Positions 39,949 through 51,500 are shown, numbered from the stretch's first letter. The stretch: DNA of 64,000 nt from Keratinibaculum paraultunense (GCF_016767175.1 NZ_CP068564.1:124001-188000), one strand, 5' to 3'. Notes: a model not told the origin generated them from the sequence alone. Made by a program: numbers and translations.

Positions 39949-41118
39949 TTATTTTTCTAATTTATATCCAGAAATTTTATTTACAATTAACGCAATTGCA
40001 CCATCTCCTGTAACATTAGTAGCAGTACCAAAGCTATCTTGAGCTACATACAATGCAATCATTAATGAAAGCATAGATTGGGAGAATCCAAGCATTTTTT
40101 CCAATAACCCTAAAGCTGCAATAACAGCTCCACCAGGTACCCCAGGAGCAGCTACCATGGTAATGCCTAACATCATTATAAATGGTAGCATAGCCTTAAA
40201 GCTAATAGTCATACCATTTAACATCATAATAGCCATAGAACAGCAAACTATTGTCATAGTACTTCCTGATAGATGAATAGTAGCACATAAAGGAATTACA
40301 AAATCAGCTATTTCACCTTGCACTCCATTTTTTTTAGTTTGTTGCAAAGTAACAGGAATAGTAGCTGCAGAAGATTGAGTACCAATAGCTGTAAGATATG
40401 CTGGTATCATGTTTTTTAATAATTTAAAAGGATTTCCTCCTGCAACAGTTCCACCAATTATAAATTGTATAATTAATACTGTTATGTGAAGTAAAATTAT
40501 CATAGCAAATACTTTAGAAAATACGGATAAAATGGTTACTACTTGTCCAGCATAGGTCATATTAGCAAATATCCCTAATATATGAACAGGTAAAAGAGGT
40601 ATAATCAAGCTGGATATCAGTTTTTCTACTATAGCTTGAAATTCATTCATGAATTTTTTAATAGTATCCCCTTCTATAGCTGCAATTCCAACTCCAATAG
40701 TAAAAGCAATTAACAAAGCTGTCATTACATCAAATATTGGTGGCATTTCTACTTCAAAGAAAGGTTTCAAAAGGGCTTCATCAGGGTTAACTGATCCCAT
40801 ATTAAAAAGTCCAGGAGTTAAAAATTTAGGTAGTATTGTAGAAGAAGTAAAATATGCTAAAGTACCAGAAAAAATAGTAGAACCATAAGCTAGAGCAGCA
40901 GTTATAGCTAAAAGTTTTCCTGCTTCTTTACCTAAATCTCCAATTCCAGGAGCTACAAATCCTATTATTATTAAAGGAATAGCAAAGCCAAGGAAATTTC
41001 CAAACAGTCCATTAAAAGTGGCTAATATCCTAACAAACCATGCTGGAGCAAAAGTTCCTATGATTATTCCAAGAACAATGGCAATAATTAATCTAGGTAA
41101 TAATCCTAATTTTTTCAT
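39949..41118 (-). CDS. dicarboxylate/amino acid:cation symporter (SDF/DAACS family)
   Basis: A 389-residue inner-membrane transporter with about eight helices and two re-entrant loops. Family features include LGLLPRLIIAIVLGIIIGTFAP, the AIGTQSSAATIPVTLQQTKK loop (HP1 serine-rich motif), the LSGSTMTIVCCSMAIMML helix and GVPGGAVIAALGLLEKM (HP2). It probably imports an acidic or small amino acid with Na+ or H+. Substrate is not predictable. The ATG follows AAGGAGGATTTAATA. It lies between the two LtaS-type genes and converges on the first. Confidence 0.92.
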   Translation of the reverse strand: MKKLGLLPRLIIAIVLGIIIGTFAPAWFVRILATFNGLFGNFLGFAIPLIIIGFVAPGIGDLGKEAGKLLAITAALAYGSTIFSGTLAYFTSSTILPKFLTPGLFNMGSVNPDEALLKPFFEVEMPPIFDVMTALLIAFTIGVGIAAIEGDTIKKFMNEFQAIVEKLISSLIIPLLPVHILGIFANMTYAGQVVTILSVFSKVFAMIILLHITVLIIQFIIGGTVAGGNPFKLLKNMIPAYLTAIGTQSSAATIPVTLQQTKKNGVQGEIADFVIPLCATIHLSGSTMTIVCCSMAIMMLNGMTISFKAMLPFIMMLGITMVAAPGVPGGAVIAALGLLEKMLGFSQSMLSLMIALYVAQDSFGTATNVTGDGAIALIVNKISGYKLEK

Positions 41119-41406
41119 TATTAAATCCTCCTTGTTTAACTATATTTTGTGAAATTTAATTTAAAATGGTGTCTTATTCCTGTGTTTCCTATAAGTAGCA
41201 CCTTGAAATTTAGTTAATTACTAAAATATCATAGTAAATATAAAAAATAATGTCAAGATGAGATTTATTAATGAAATGTTTATCTTGACTATAAAGTTTA
41301 TACTTTCAGTATAGTAGTTATATGTATAATTTTGAAAAATATACGGAATATGATATAACATTATAGTATAGATATGATATAAAAATATTTGGAGGAATAA
41401 ATAGAA
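41119..41406. other. intergenic region between symporter and second LtaS gene
   Basis: 288 bp of AT-rich DNA. It contains the inverted repeat GTCAAGAT ... ATCTTGAC (about 41253-41289) overlapping a TTGACT -35 (41285-41290) with TATAGT 19 bp later. This is a possible operator/promoter for the second LtaS-type gene. Nothing else recognised. Confidence 0.4.
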
Positions 41407-43236
41407 ATGCTGATTTTATTACTTATACTAAAAATATTATTATTTATGCATGTAACTAATGTACAATACAATAGACTTATTATATTTTTAACAAGTACAT
41501 TAATTGTATTATTTTTATTTAGTTGGATATATCTTAGCAAAAATAAAAAGAAACAAACTTTAGCCTTTAGCTTTTATAATATAATATCAGCACTTATGTT
41601 TGCTGATGTAATGTACTATACTTATTTTAACGCACTACCTTCTGTGAAGATGTTAAAACAATTATACCTATTACCAGCAGTAGGGGATAGCATTAAATCT
41701 ATATTTACATTTACTAATTTTCTTTTTTTAGCAGATATACCATTTTTAATATTTTATTCTAAGTGGAAGAAAAAAAAGATTAGAAAAGAAAATAAAAAAT
41801 ATAATAAAATTTTTAGATGGGGGATACCAGGAACTATTGCATTGATATTGGTAATATTATTTTCATTTTTAATTAAAAATGAATTATTTGGACCAGTAAC
41901 TAATCAAGAATTGTTTACTTATCATATAAAAGATATTAAGAAAACTATACTAGGAGATGAAGAAATAGTTCAAGGAATAGAATCATTTACTCAAAAGGAT
42001 TTAGAAGAATTAAAAGATAGAACTTATTTGGATGAGGGAAAATACACTGGTGTAGGTAGAGGGAAAAATTTAATAGTAATTCAAGTAGAAGCACTACAAA
42101 ATTTTGTTATAAATCACTATTACGATGGACAGGAAATAACTCCAAATTTAAATAAATTAATACAACAACAAGGCTCCTTATATTTTGATAAATACTATCA
42201 GTTAATAGGCAGAGGAAATACTGCTGATGCAGAATTTGTATCCAATAATTCTTTGTATCCATCCATGGATGAACCTACTTATACCCAATACGAAGAAAAT
42301 ACCTTTTATGGGCTTCCTTGGGTATTAAGGGATAATGGATACACTGCTTGGGTATTTCATGGGTATGAGAAGGAATTTTGGAATAGAAGTAGAGCATACC
42401 CTAATCAAGGATTTGAAAGGTTTATATCTGAGGAGGATTATGATTTAATAAAAACCATAGGATTTGGTTTAACTGATGAACAGTTTTTTAAACAAAGTAT
42501 GGATTATCTAAAAGAATTGGATAGTATAGATGATAATCCTTTTTATGCATTTATGATAACTTTAACTAGTCATAATCCATTTAAAATGCCTGATGAATAT
42601 AAAGAGTTAAAAATTCGAAAAGAACATGAAAATACCATACTAGGGGATTATATTCAAGCTATTCACTATACAGATAAAGCTTTAGGACAGTTTTTTGAAG
42701 CACTAAAAAAAGAGGGTTTATATGAAGACACAGTAATAGCTTTATATGGAGATCACTTTGCCATAAATAGCTTAAACAAAGATTACCAAAAACTTATGAG
42801 TGAATACTTAGGTTATACTTATGATTTAGATGAAATGATGAAAATACCTTTAATAATTCATATACCGGGAGAAAATATAAATGAAACTATATCTAAAGTT
42901 GGAAGTCAGTTAGATTTTATGCCTACTATATTAAATATAATGGGATACCAAAATGAGAAAGGAATAATGTTTGGCAGAGATTTAATAAATTATCAAGGGG
43001 AAAGCCTAGTAGCTCCTCAAACTTATGCAGTAAAAGGCTCAGTAATAACTGATGAAATATTATTGGAAATGTCGAGAGATGGTATATTTGAAAATAGCAG
43101 AGCTTTTCGCCTAGATACTAGAGAAGAAGTGGATGTATTAGAGTATAAAGATTATCATAAGAGAGCAATAGAAGAGATAAATAAATCAGATTTTATATTA
43201 AAAAACAATCTGTTAAAAAAACTCATAGGACAGTAG
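41407..43236 (+). CDS. LtaS-family sulfatase (lipoteichoic acid synthase-like)
   Basis: A 609-residue paralogue of the protein at 37434. It has N-terminal membrane helices (residues 1-160) and the extracellular sulfatase domain with VIQVEAL (Glu), GRGNTADAEF (Thr nucleophile) and ALYGDHFAI. It presumably polymerises glycerophosphate from phosphatidylglycerol onto a glycolipid, making lipoteichoic acid or a related polymer. It lacks the C-terminal GDPD-like domain. The central coding region is nearly identical at DNA level to 38390-38780, suggesting recent duplication or gene conversion. The ATG follows TTGGAGGAATAAATAGAA. Confidence 0.9.
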   Translation: MLILLLILKILLFMHVTNVQYNRLIIFLTSTLIVLFLFSWIYLSKNKKKQTLAFSFYNIISALMFADVMYYTYFNALPSVKMLKQLYLLPAVGDSIKSIFTFTNFLFLADIPFLIFYSKWKKKKIRKENKKYNKIFRWGIPGTIALILVILFSFLIKNELFGPVTNQELFTYHIKDIKKTILGDEEIVQGIESFTQKDLEELKDRTYLDEGKYTGVGRGKNLIVIQVEALQNFVINHYYDGQEITPNLNKLIQQQGSLYFDKYYQLIGRGNTADAEFVSNNSLYPSMDEPTYTQYEENTFYGLPWVLRDNGYTAWVFHGYEKEFWNRSRAYPNQGFERFISEEDYDLIKTIGFGLTDEQFFKQSMDYLKELDSIDDNPFYAFMITLTSHNPFKMPDEYKELKIRKEHENTILGDYIQAIHYTDKALGQFFEALKKEGLYEDTVIALYGDHFAINSLNKDYQKLMSEYLGYTYDLDEMMKIPLIIHIPGENINETISKVGSQLDFMPTILNIMGYQNEKGIMFGRDLINYQGESLVAPQTYAVKGSVITDEILLEMSRDGIFENSRAFRLDTREEVDVLEYKDYHKRAIEEINKSDFILKNNLLKKLIGQ

Positions 43237-43240
43237 GTAT

Positions 43241-43271
43241 TTGGGACAGGGGGTCAGACCTCCTGTCCCAA
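43241..43271. repeat. GGGACAGGGGGTC REP palindrome
   Basis: TTGGGACAGGGGGTC-A-GACCTCCTGTCCCAA, followed by CTGTACTATTTTTG. It lies right after the second LtaS gene, where it may also act as terminator. Confidence 0.8.
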
Positions 43272-43337
43272 CTGTACTATTTTTGTAAAAAATTAGATAA
43301 AAATCGAGAATATTGGGGAGTTTTGTAGCAAAGTGTA

Positions 43338-43364
43338 TTAACTTTATGATAATTTAGACGATAT
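43338..43364 (+). promoter_or_regulatory. SigD (sigma-28)-like promoter of the first chemoreceptor
   Basis: TTAA-N15-GACGATAT, close to the Bacillus SigD consensus TAAA-N15-GCCGATAT. The same element lies upstream of the second chemoreceptor gene. Confidence 0.7.
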
Positions 43365-43413
43365 ATAATATATAGATAGATGAAGGTGATCAATATGACA
43401 AGGAGGAGTTCAT

Positions 43414-45426
43414 ATGAAATTAAAAACAAGGATAATTGTGTTTACATGTATTTTATGTGTAGCAAGTATTCTTTTATCAACAATAACTAATTATAAGTTT
43501 TTAGCAGGAGAGCTTTTAAATGAAACAAAAAATAATGCAAAGAATTCAGCTAAGATCACTGCAAAGGAATTGGATAAATGGTTAAGAATACAAAAAAATT
43601 CCTTAAAAGAAATAGCAGACGCTCTTTTATATAATGATAATTTTGAATTTGATTATGTATATGGTTATTTAAGTGGTCAAGGAGAAATCAATGAAGGTAA
43701 TGAATATTATGTTGGATTGCCGGATGATTCTTTAATATCAGGAGGTGGTTGGATACCGCCAGATGATTATAAGCCTACTGAAAGAGATTGGTACATAAAT
43801 GCTGAAGGATCTGATGATGTAGTAATATCATCTCCCTATATAGACGCTAAAACAGGAGAAGTTACAATTACTATATCTAGAGCTCTTGAAAAAAACAACA
43901 AATTAGTAGGAGTTTTAGCATCAGATATACATTTATCCTATATACTAGGAGTTACTTCAAATATAGATTTGGGTGATTTAGGAAAAGATTCCTATGGATT
44001 TTTAATAGATGGAGAAGGAAATATCATAACCCATAAAAACAAAGCTTTCAATCCTGATCCAGAAAAAGGCTATGTAAACATAAATGAAATATTAGGTGGC
44101 AAATTAAAAGATATATCTAAAACAGAAAAAACAGCAAAAAAAGGATTAAATGAAATAAAGGATTATGATGGAAAAGAACGAGTATTTTTTGTAGAAGATA
44201 TGGATGAAACTAATTGGAAAGTAGGAGTAGCCATATCAAGTGCTGAAATGTTAAAAACCTTTAAAAAATCAGTAAACAGATTAATCATGATTAGTATAAT
44301 AATAGTTATAATTGCAATAATTCTTTCCACTATAATGGGAAATTCTATATCTAAACCTATTATAGAATCTGTAGAAGTAGCAAATAGAATAGAAAAGTTA
44401 GATTTAACAGAAAATATAGATGAAAAGAATTTGAAAAGGAAAGATGAAATTGGTCAAATATCATTATCCTTTCAATCCATAACAAACACTTTAAGGGAAT
44501 TTACAAAGAAAATAAAAGAATCCTCAGAACAAGTAGCTTCATCCTCAGAAGAACTAACAGCCGTATCAGAAGAAGCAGCAACAGCAGCCAACAGTGTAGC
44601 AGAATCAGCCACTGAAATAGCCGTAGATTCAGAAGAACAGAAGAATGATATATTAAATGCTGTATCAGCAATAGAACAAATATCAGCACAAATTCAAGAA
44701 ATATCATCAAACGCAGAAGAAATAAACAATTTAAGCCAAGAAGTATCAGGTAGTTCCGACAAAGGAAGGCATAATATAGAAAATGTAATATATCAAATGA
44801 ACAATATAGTCAAAAGTACCGAAAAAGTACAAGTATCCTTAGAAGATGTAGACAACAGTTCTAAAGAGATGGATAGCATAATCCAAGTAATACAAGATGT
44901 AGCAGAACAAACTAACCTACTTGCACTAAACGCAGCAATAGAAGCAGCAAGAGCAGGAGAAACAGGCAGAGGATTTGCAGTAGTAGCAGAAGAGATAAGA
45001 AAACTAGCAGAAGAAGTACATCATTCCACAGAAGATATATACGAAATAATAAAGAAAAATCAAAACATAATAGACGAAGCAAATGAGAACATGAATATAA
45101 GCAAAGAAGAAGTAGATAAAGGGCTAATAACCATAGATGAAACAAAAGAAACATTCATAAAAATTATAGACTCAATAGACGAAATATCCAATCAGATACA
45201 AAACATAGCCCAAGCTATAAATCAAGTAGCCGAAGGTACAGAAAATGTAGTTGGATCTGTAAGTTCCATAGAACATAAATCTCAAGAAGTAGCAGAAAAC
45301 ATACAAAATGTATCAGCAGCAGCAGAAGAACAAACAGCCTCTATGGAAGAGATAGCATCAGCAAGTGAAAGCTTAGCAATGCTTGCCCAAGATCTTCAAA
45401 TGTTAATAGCAGAGATAAGAATATAA
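43414..45426 (+). CDS. methyl-accepting chemotaxis protein, Cache sensor
   Basis: A 670-residue chemoreceptor. A transmembrane helix (residues 5-27) is followed by a periplasmic-type double-Cache domain (about 35-285; [52 protein letters not shown]). A second transmembrane helix ([20 protein letters not shown]), HAMP (315-375) and a long signalling coiled coil come next, with the hairpin tip [35 protein letters not shown]. It relays ligand state to CheA/CheW. The ATG follows AAGGAGGAG. A SigD-like promoter precedes it. The C-terminal 480 codons are nearly identical to the next gene. Confidence 0.95.
   Translation: MKLKTRIIVFTCILCVASILLSTITNYKFLAGELLNETKNNAKNSAKITAKELDKWLRIQKNSLKEIADALLYNDNFEFDYVYGYLSGQGEINEGNEYYVGLPDDSLISGGGWIPPDDYKPTERDWYINAEGSDDVVISSPYIDAKTGEVTITISRALEKNNKLVGVLASDIHLSYILGVTSNIDLGDLGKDSYGFLIDGEGNIITHKNKAFNPDPEKGYVNINEILGGKLKDISKTEKTAKKGLNEIKDYDGKERVFFVEDMDETNWKVGVAISSAEMLKTFKKSVNRLIMISIIIVIIAIILSTIMGNSISKPIIESVEVANRIEKLDLTENIDEKNLKRKDEIGQISLSFQSITNTLREFTKKIKESSEQVASSSEELTAVSEEAATAANSVAESATEIAVDSEEQKNDILNAVSAIEQISAQIQEISSNAEEINNLSQEVSGSSDKGRHNIENVIYQMNNIVKSTEKVQVSLEDVDNSSKEMDSIIQVIQDVAEQTNLLALNAAIEAARAGETGRGFAVVAEEIRKLAEEVHHSTEDIYEIIKKNQNIIDEANENMNISKEEVDKGLITIDETKETFIKIIDSIDEISNQIQNIAQAINQVAEGTENVVGSVSSIEHKSQEVAENIQNVSAAAEEQTASMEEIASASESLAMLAQDLQMLIAEIRI
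43978..45426 (+). repeat. 1.45-kb direct repeat (chemoreceptor 3' part), copy 1
   Basis: Aligns with 46166-47614 at constant offset 2188 with only a few substitutions (for example VDN versus [11 protein letters not shown] versus PDIEKGFT), covering the distal Cache, second TM, HAMP and signalling domain. Confidence 0.92.
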
Positions 45427-45473
45427 CAGTACAGTTGGGACAGGGGGTCAGACCCCTTGTCCCAACTGTACTG
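45427..45473. repeat. GGGACAGGGGGTC REP palindrome with extended arms
   Basis: CAGTACAG-TTGGGACAGGGGGTC, centre A, then GACCCCTTGTCCCAA-CTGTACTG (one G-U pair). A further ACTGTACTGTATTTT follows. It overlaps the end of the first chemoreceptor gene and may terminate it. Confidence 0.82.
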
Positions 45474-45534
45474 CAACTGTACTGTATTTTGCAAAAAAAT
45501 AGATAAAAGTTGAAAAAATATGTAGAAATAGGTA

Positions 45535-45561
45535 TTAACTTTATGATAATTTAGACGATAT
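45535..45561 (+). promoter_or_regulatory. SigD-like promoter of the second chemoreceptor
   Basis: TTAA-N15-GACGATAT, in a duplicated upstream region (GATCAATATGACAAGGAGGA is also shared). Confidence 0.7.
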
Positions 45562-45610
45562 ATAATATGTAGATAGAGGAAGGTGATCAATATGACAAGG
45601 AGGAATTTGT

Positions 45611-47614
45611 ATGAAAATAAAAACAAGGATAATTTTATTTACATGTATTTTATGTGTAGCAAGTATTCTTTTATCAACAATAACCAATTATAAATTTTTA
45701 GGAGGAGAGCTTTTAAATGAAACAGAAAATAATGCAAAGAATTCAGCTAAGATCACTACGAAGGAATTGGATAAATGGTTAAGCATACAAAAAAATTCCC
45801 TTAAGGAAATGGCAGATGCAATAGGTTATAACAATAATTATGAATTTGATTATATATACCAGTATTTGAAAAGTCAAGAAGAGGTAAATGAAGGGAATAA
45901 TTATTTTATTGGTTTATCAGATAATTTTTTTGTTTCAGGATCTGGTTGGATTCCACCAGATGATTATAAACCCATTGAAAAGGATTGGTACATAGATGCT
46001 AAAAATACTGATGATGTAGTAGTGTTTTCTCCATATATTGATTCTAGAACTGGGGATATTGTAATTACTATTTCTAAAGCTATTAAAAGAAATGGTGAAT
46101 TAATAGGAGTTTTAGGTTCGGATATATTTGTTGATCATTTAGTTGAGCTTGTTTCAAGTATGGATTTAGGAAAAGATTCCTATGGATTTTTAATAGATGG
46201 AGAAGGAAATATCATAACTCATAAAAACAAAGCTTTCAATCCTGATATAGAAAAAGGCTTTACAAACATAAATGAAATATTAGGTGGCAAATTAAAAGAT
46301 ATATCTAAAACAGAAAAAACAGCAAAAAAAGGATTAAATGAAATAAAGGATTATGATGGAAAAGAACGAGTATTTTTTGTAGAAGATATGGATGAAACTA
46401 ATTGGAAAGTAGGAGTAGCCATATCAAGTGCTGAAATGTTAAAAACCTTTAAAAAATCAGTAAACAGATTAATCATGATTAGTATAATAATAGTTATAAT
46501 TGCAATAATTCTTTCCACTATAATGGGAAATTCTATATCTAAACCTATTATAGAATCTGTAGAAGTAGCAAATAGAATAGAAAAGTTAGATTTAACAGAA
46601 AATATAGATGAAAAGAATTTGAAAAGGAAAGATGAAATTGGTCAAATATCATTATCCTTTCAATCCATAACAAACACTTTAAGGGAATTTACAAAGAAAA
46701 TAAAAGAATCCTCAGAACAAGTAGCTTCATCCTCAGAAGAACTAACAGCCGTATCAGAAGAAGCAGCAACAGCAGCCAACAGTGTAGCAGAATCAGCCAC
46801 TGAAATAGCCGTAGATTCAGAAGAACAGAAGAATGATATATTAAATGCTGTATCAGCAATAGAACAAATATCAGCACAAATTCAAGAAATATCATCAAAC
46901 GCAGAAGAAATAAACAATTTAAGCCAAGAAGTATCAGGTAGTTCCGACAAAGGAAGGCATAATATAGAAAATGTAATATATCAAATGAACAATATAGTCA
47001 AAAGTACCGAAAAAGTACAAGTATCCTTAGAAGATTTAGACAACAGTTCTAAAGAGATGGATAGCATAATCCAAGTAATACAAGATGTAGCAGAACAAAC
47101 TAACCTACTTGCACTAAACGCAGCAATAGAAGCAGCAAGAGCAGGAGAAACAGGCAGAGGATTTGCAGTAGTAGCAGAAGAGATAAGAAAACTAGCAGAA
47201 GAAGTACATCATTCCACAGAAGATATATACGAAATAATAAAGAAAAATCAAAACATAATAGACGAAGCAAATGAGAACATGAATATAAGCAAAGAAGAAG
47301 TAGATAAAGGGCTAATAACCATAGATGAAACAAAAGAAACATTCATAAAAATTATAGACTCAATAGACGAAATATCCAATCAGATACAAAACATAACACA
47401 AGCTATAAATCAAGTAGCCGAAGGTACAGAAAATGTAGTTGGATCTGTAAGTTCCATAGAACATACATCTCAAGAAGTAGCAGAAAACATACAAAATGTA
47501 TCAGCAGCAGCAGAAGAACAAACAGCCTCTATGGAAGAGATAGCATCAGCAAGCGAAAGCTTAGCAATGCTTGCCCAAGATCTTCAAATGCTTATAGCAG
47601 AGATAAGGATGTAA
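45611..47614 (+). CDS. methyl-accepting chemotaxis protein, second Cache paralogue
   Basis: A 667-residue chemoreceptor with the same domain order as its neighbour: TM, Cache, TM, HAMP, signalling coiled coil. The first 40 residues and everything after about residue 186 are nearly identical to the upstream copy. The membrane-distal Cache region (about 55-185; [43 protein letters not shown]) is clearly diverged. This suggests a duplicated receptor that evolved a different ligand range while its signalling half is homogenised. Own SigD-like promoter and AAGGAGGAA ribosome site. Confidence 0.95.
   Translation: MKIKTRIILFTCILCVASILLSTITNYKFLGGELLNETENNAKNSAKITTKELDKWLSIQKNSLKEMADAIGYNNNYEFDYIYQYLKSQEEVNEGNNYFIGLSDNFFVSGSGWIPPDDYKPIEKDWYIDAKNTDDVVVFSPYIDSRTGDIVITISKAIKRNGELIGVLGSDIFVDHLVELVSSMDLGKDSYGFLIDGEGNIITHKNKAFNPDIEKGFTNINEILGGKLKDISKTEKTAKKGLNEIKDYDGKERVFFVEDMDETNWKVGVAISSAEMLKTFKKSVNRLIMISIIIVIIAIILSTIMGNSISKPIIESVEVANRIEKLDLTENIDEKNLKRKDEIGQISLSFQSITNTLREFTKKIKESSEQVASSSEELTAVSEEAATAANSVAESATEIAVDSEEQKNDILNAVSAIEQISAQIQEISSNAEEINNLSQEVSGSSDKGRHNIENVIYQMNNIVKSTEKVQVSLEDLDNSSKEMDSIIQVIQDVAEQTNLLALNAAIEAARAGETGRGFAVVAEEIRKLAEEVHHSTEDIYEIIKKNQNIIDEANENMNISKEEVDKGLITIDETKETFIKIIDSIDEISNQIQNITQAINQVAEGTENVVGSVSSIEHTSQEVAENIQNVSAAAEEQTASMEEIASASESLAMLAQDLQMLIAEIRM
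46166..47614 (+). repeat. 1.45-kb direct repeat (chemoreceptor 3' part), copy 2
   Basis: Partner of 43978-45426. Confidence 0.92.
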
Positions 47615-47621
47615 TAAAATA

Positions 47622-47665
47622 TGGGACAGGGGGTCAGACCCCTTGTCCCAGACCCCCTGTCCCAA
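47622..47665. repeat. GGGACAGGGGGTC REP, compound
   Basis: TGGGACAGGGGGTC-A-GACCCCTTGTCCCA immediately followed by GACCCCCTGTCCCA, so one full palindrome plus an extra half. It lies upstream of the RAYT gene. Confidence 0.82.
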
Positions 47666-47754
47666 AACTATCTTTTTTTATGTCCTAAAATGGCGAATAA
47701 ATAAAGGAAAATACTATAAAATGTAGAAATATATATGAGGAGGTGTTAGCTAAT

Positions 47755-48546
47755 ATGCCTAGATATTTGCGACCAAAATCAGCCACCGGAATATATCATG
47801 TGATGTTAAGAGGCATTAACAGAATGAATATTTTTTTTTATAAAGAAGATAAGCTAAAATTTTTAGATACATTAATAAGGATGAAATCTAATGGCGAGTA
47901 CATATTGTATGGTTATTGCATAATGGACAACCATGTACATTTATTAATAAAAGAAGAAAAAGAGTTATTATCTCAAACAATGAAACGGATAGGCGTTAGC
48001 TATTCACTTTATTATAATAAAAAATATGAGAGAGTAGGGCACCTGTTTCAAAATAGATTTAGAAGTGAATGTATAGAGACAGATGGTAGATTATTAACAT
48101 GTTTAAGATATATCCACAACAATCCTGTAAAAGCCCATATGGTAAAAAACCCCTCAGCTTATCCATGGAGTAGTTATAACATATACATAAATAAAATGGA
48201 AAATAAGTATAATATCATATCACCAGAACTAATATTAGATATATTCTCTGAAAACAGAATAGAAGCAATAAAAAAATTTATAGACTTTTCTAGGCAAAAA
48301 TGTAACAGGACTTTTGTAGATTTAGAAGAAGTAGAAGAAGAACCAAAAAGTTCCTATATGAAAAAAATCTTAGATATACTTAAAGATTATGATTTAGATA
48401 TAGAAGATATAGCTAAATTAAAAGATAGGAATATTAGAAATCAAATAATAAAAGAAATACATCAACATACTAATATGTCTACAAGAGAAATGTCCAATAT
48501 AATTGGTTGGAGTAAAAGCACAATAGATAGAGCATTAAAGGAATAA
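47755..48546 (+). CDS. REP-associated tyrosine transposase (RAYT), Y1 family
   Basis: A 263-residue Y1/IS200-like HUH transposase of the RAYT type. MPRYLRPKSATGIYHVMLRGINRMNIF opens the fold. The HUH pair is DNHVHLLI, and the region SYSLYYNKKYERVGHLFQNRFRSECIETDGRLLTCLRYIHNNPVKAHMVKNPSAYPWSSY holds the catalytic-tyrosine area (probably one of the YSLYYNKKY tyrosines) and the family GHLFQNRF. A C-terminal helix-turn-helix-like tail (MSTREMSNIIGWSKSTIDRAL) is present. ATG at 47755 follows GAGGAGGTG. It is flanked by GGGACAGGGGGTC palindromes on both sides, as expected for a RAYT with its REP substrate. It appears intact. Confidence 0.92.
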   Translation: MPRYLRPKSATGIYHVMLRGINRMNIFFYKEDKLKFLDTLIRMKSNGEYILYGYCIMDNHVHLLIKEEKELLSQTMKRIGVSYSLYYNKKYERVGHLFQNRFRSECIETDGRLLTCLRYIHNNPVKAHMVKNPSAYPWSSYNIYINKMENKYNIISPELILDIFSENRIEAIKKFIDFSRQKCNRTFVDLEEVEEEPKSSYMKKILDILKDYDLDIEDIAKLKDRNIRNQIIKEIHQHTNMSTREMSNIIGWSKSTIDRALKE

Positions 48547-48550
48547 AATA

Positions 48551-48579
48551 TGGGACAGGAGGTCTGACCCCCTGTCCCA
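48551..48579. repeat. GGGACAGGGGGTC REP palindrome downstream of RAYT
   Basis: TGGGACAGGAGGTC-T-GACCCCCTGTCCCA, one mismatch. With 47622-47665 it brackets the RAYT gene. It also lies at the end of the convergent 2221-aa gene. Confidence 0.82.
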
Positions 48580-48584
48580 ATCCA

Positions 48585-51500
48585 TTATGGGTAGACTGTG
48601 TATTGATTTTCTGGTTGGTCTTTGTCTCGAATTATTATCTTCACTAGGTTTTCTTTAGTAACTACATCTGGTAATTTGGTGTTGCCATCACTAGCATTCA
48701 TCCACATAGTCCTAGAGCCATCAGGCAATGTTATTCTATACCACATTTCATCAGTACCATTTTTCTTATATCTAACTGCATATTCCATATTGGTGGTAGT
48801 TCCATTTAGTTCCATTGGATGAACATAATCGCTTAATCTTATATGTTCTAGTGGGAGCTTATCTTTAATTTGTATTACTGTTTCTTGACTTTCTAATTCA
48901 TTATCTGTTGCTTTAAATCTAATTCTTAGTAGTTTGTTACCAGTTAAATCTTCAGTTTTTAAATATCTACCACTAATCCATGGTCCATTGTCTATATTAT
49001 ATTCAAATTCATCCCAATCATTATATTCAAATTCATCCCAATCGTCATTTCTATCAATTCCATTTATAGATTCAACTATGTTTTCTCCATTATTAATAAT
49101 TACATTTGGTGGAGAAGCTTTGGCTTTTATTATAGCTTTTTTAACTGGTTGAGATGGCAAATAATCTTTATCTCCTTTTAGTCTAAATTCCAATTTTCCT
49201 GGTTTGAAAACTATATTATAAGCTAATATATTTATTTTATTTGGTTCTAATTTTATATAATCAATATTTATCCAGTTACTATCTCCATTTCTATATTGAA
49301 GATTTTCTACAATTTCTTGCAGTGTAGATAAATCATTTTCTGTTTCAATCCATATGGTTCTATCCTTTACACTATATCCAATATTTTCTTCTACAATTGC
49401 TGGATCTAAAGTTCTTTCTTCCATAGGACTGTCAGTTAATTTCCTAAAATTGCCAGGTTTTTTAGCTTCTCGTATATATACATCCATTCCTGCCTTTAGA
49501 GGTACCTTGGTATTAGGGGAATTACATTTATACCATACCCCATCTAATCCATTGGTACTATTTATATTGTATTCCATATCACTAGTAGTATTCATAATCA
49601 TGCTTTTTCCTGCATCTATATATACATTAGCAAAGCTTAAAATTGGTGTAAATTTTATAGTTTGAATTTGGCTTGGTAGTTTTTCTTTAGTAGCTTTAAT
49701 TCTTACTTTAACTTCATCTCCAGCTTCAAATTGAGTAGAAACTTCTCCAGATTTCCATTCTCCATCATTTATTTTATATTCATAGATAGCTCCCTCAGTA
49801 GTACCTATTTTTTCTATAGTATAATTAACATCATCATAAGATAGTTCTGGTGCAGGTGCTGGAGGTTCTATTGTAGCTTTTATTCTATCGGAAGAAGGTA
49901 AAGTAAAGGCTGTACCTTTCTTTCTAAAACGCAATTCTCCAGCTTTAAATTCAATATTTTTACCATCTCCAACATCTTTCCAAGAATCATTGGCAATTTT
50001 GTACTGTAGCTCATCTAATCCAAAATTAGGTGAATTAATTAATTTAATTATTCTTTCTCCAATGTGATAGTCTATATTATTTAATTCATCTTCACTAAAG
50101 CTTTCTTGTCCAACACTACCTAAAAATCTTTTATTTACTGTATTGCCTCTTTCTCTAATCCAAACTTCATCATCTTTTGCAAATTTTACAGAGGTATCTC
50201 CATTTTTAGCTTGTGTAAACTTATTTCCACCATCAGTGCTGTATTCCATTCCTGTAGTGGTATTTTCAATTTTCCCTTCTGCCACATTTAAATTTACATT
50301 TCCTAAATATAAGCCATTTAGTTTTCCAGTAGATTTAGAAGGAAGTTCTCCCATATTTCCTAAAATTGCTGTTTTTCTAATTCTTAAATCTAGATTTTCT
50401 GAAAGTTCTATTCTAGTATCTGATTCATACTTATGCCAAGTATTGCCACCATCAGTGCTGTATTCATAATTAATGTGAGAGTCTATTCCATCTAGTGCAA
50501 TTATGAAATTTTCATAATCATAACTGCTAATAGTTATATTCTTTGGAGCTTCCTCTTGTGTTAATTCACCTACAAGACGAACTACTCTTGGTTGAGCTTT
50601 TTCTCTAACCCATATTTTCATAGGTTTAGCTTCTCCAATTAATAAACTTGTATCTTCTGCAGCCAAAGTTATCTCTTCCCAAGTACCATTTATTCCATTA
50701 GTAGAATCCACACTATACTCCATTTCCTCATCTACATTTGTCAAATATATATTTAATATTTCCCCATCTTTTTGGAGTCTATATTCTACATTATCTAATA
50801 CTTTAGGTTCACTTAATTTTAAAAACACCTTTATATCTTCAGAATCCATAGAATTAAGTTCTTCTACAGCAGTTCCCTTAATTCTAATGCTTACTGTTGC
50901 TTCTTCAATCTTAGTAGCTGCAGTTCCAGATACCTTTATAGTGATGGTATTTTCATTAACATCTACATTTTCCACATTAGCCTTTAGTCCCCTTGGAAGT
51001 CCAGCTACTACTATATCATTATTGGTTATATCTTCCTTTAAAGTGCCAGTAGTAACTTTTATTTTCCATGTATCCTTAATAGTTCTTGGGACTTTTCCAT
51101 CAGGTGCTTCTAAATATACAGTATTTTCAATAGCTTCTCCTACTACTTGCAATATATTAGGATAAAGGGTAAAAGTAGGAGTAGCCACTATATTTTCTTC
51201 TGCTCCTTGTACCAAATTTTTTGGTATGGTTAAGGAGATAGTCTCCTTATTAACTCCAAAATCCACATTCTCTACTTTAGGCAGAGTAATAGTTAATTTT
51301 TTACTAGAATTTCTAACTATGTGAGAAGAAGTAATTTTTTCAGCTATTTTATTCCAATTAGTATCTTCTCCTTCATCTACACCAACCACTTTAAATCCAC
51401 TAATTAAAGCATCTCTATTTATGTCTACTACCCAATCTCCATCTTCTAGTTCTATTACTATAGTTTTTCCACCAGCTTTTACATCTTTTTCTCTAACAGT

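Noticed and set aside
44501-45154. Leu-rich minus-strand ORFs inside both chemoreceptor genes (also 46689-47342)
   Set aside because: Antisense shadows of the coiled-coil codons; identical in both copies only because the genes are duplicated.
43241-48579. Repeated GGGACAGGGGGTC units as a CRISPR array
   Set aside because: The units are palindromes scattered between genes without regular spacers and without cas genes; they fit REP elements with a RAYT.
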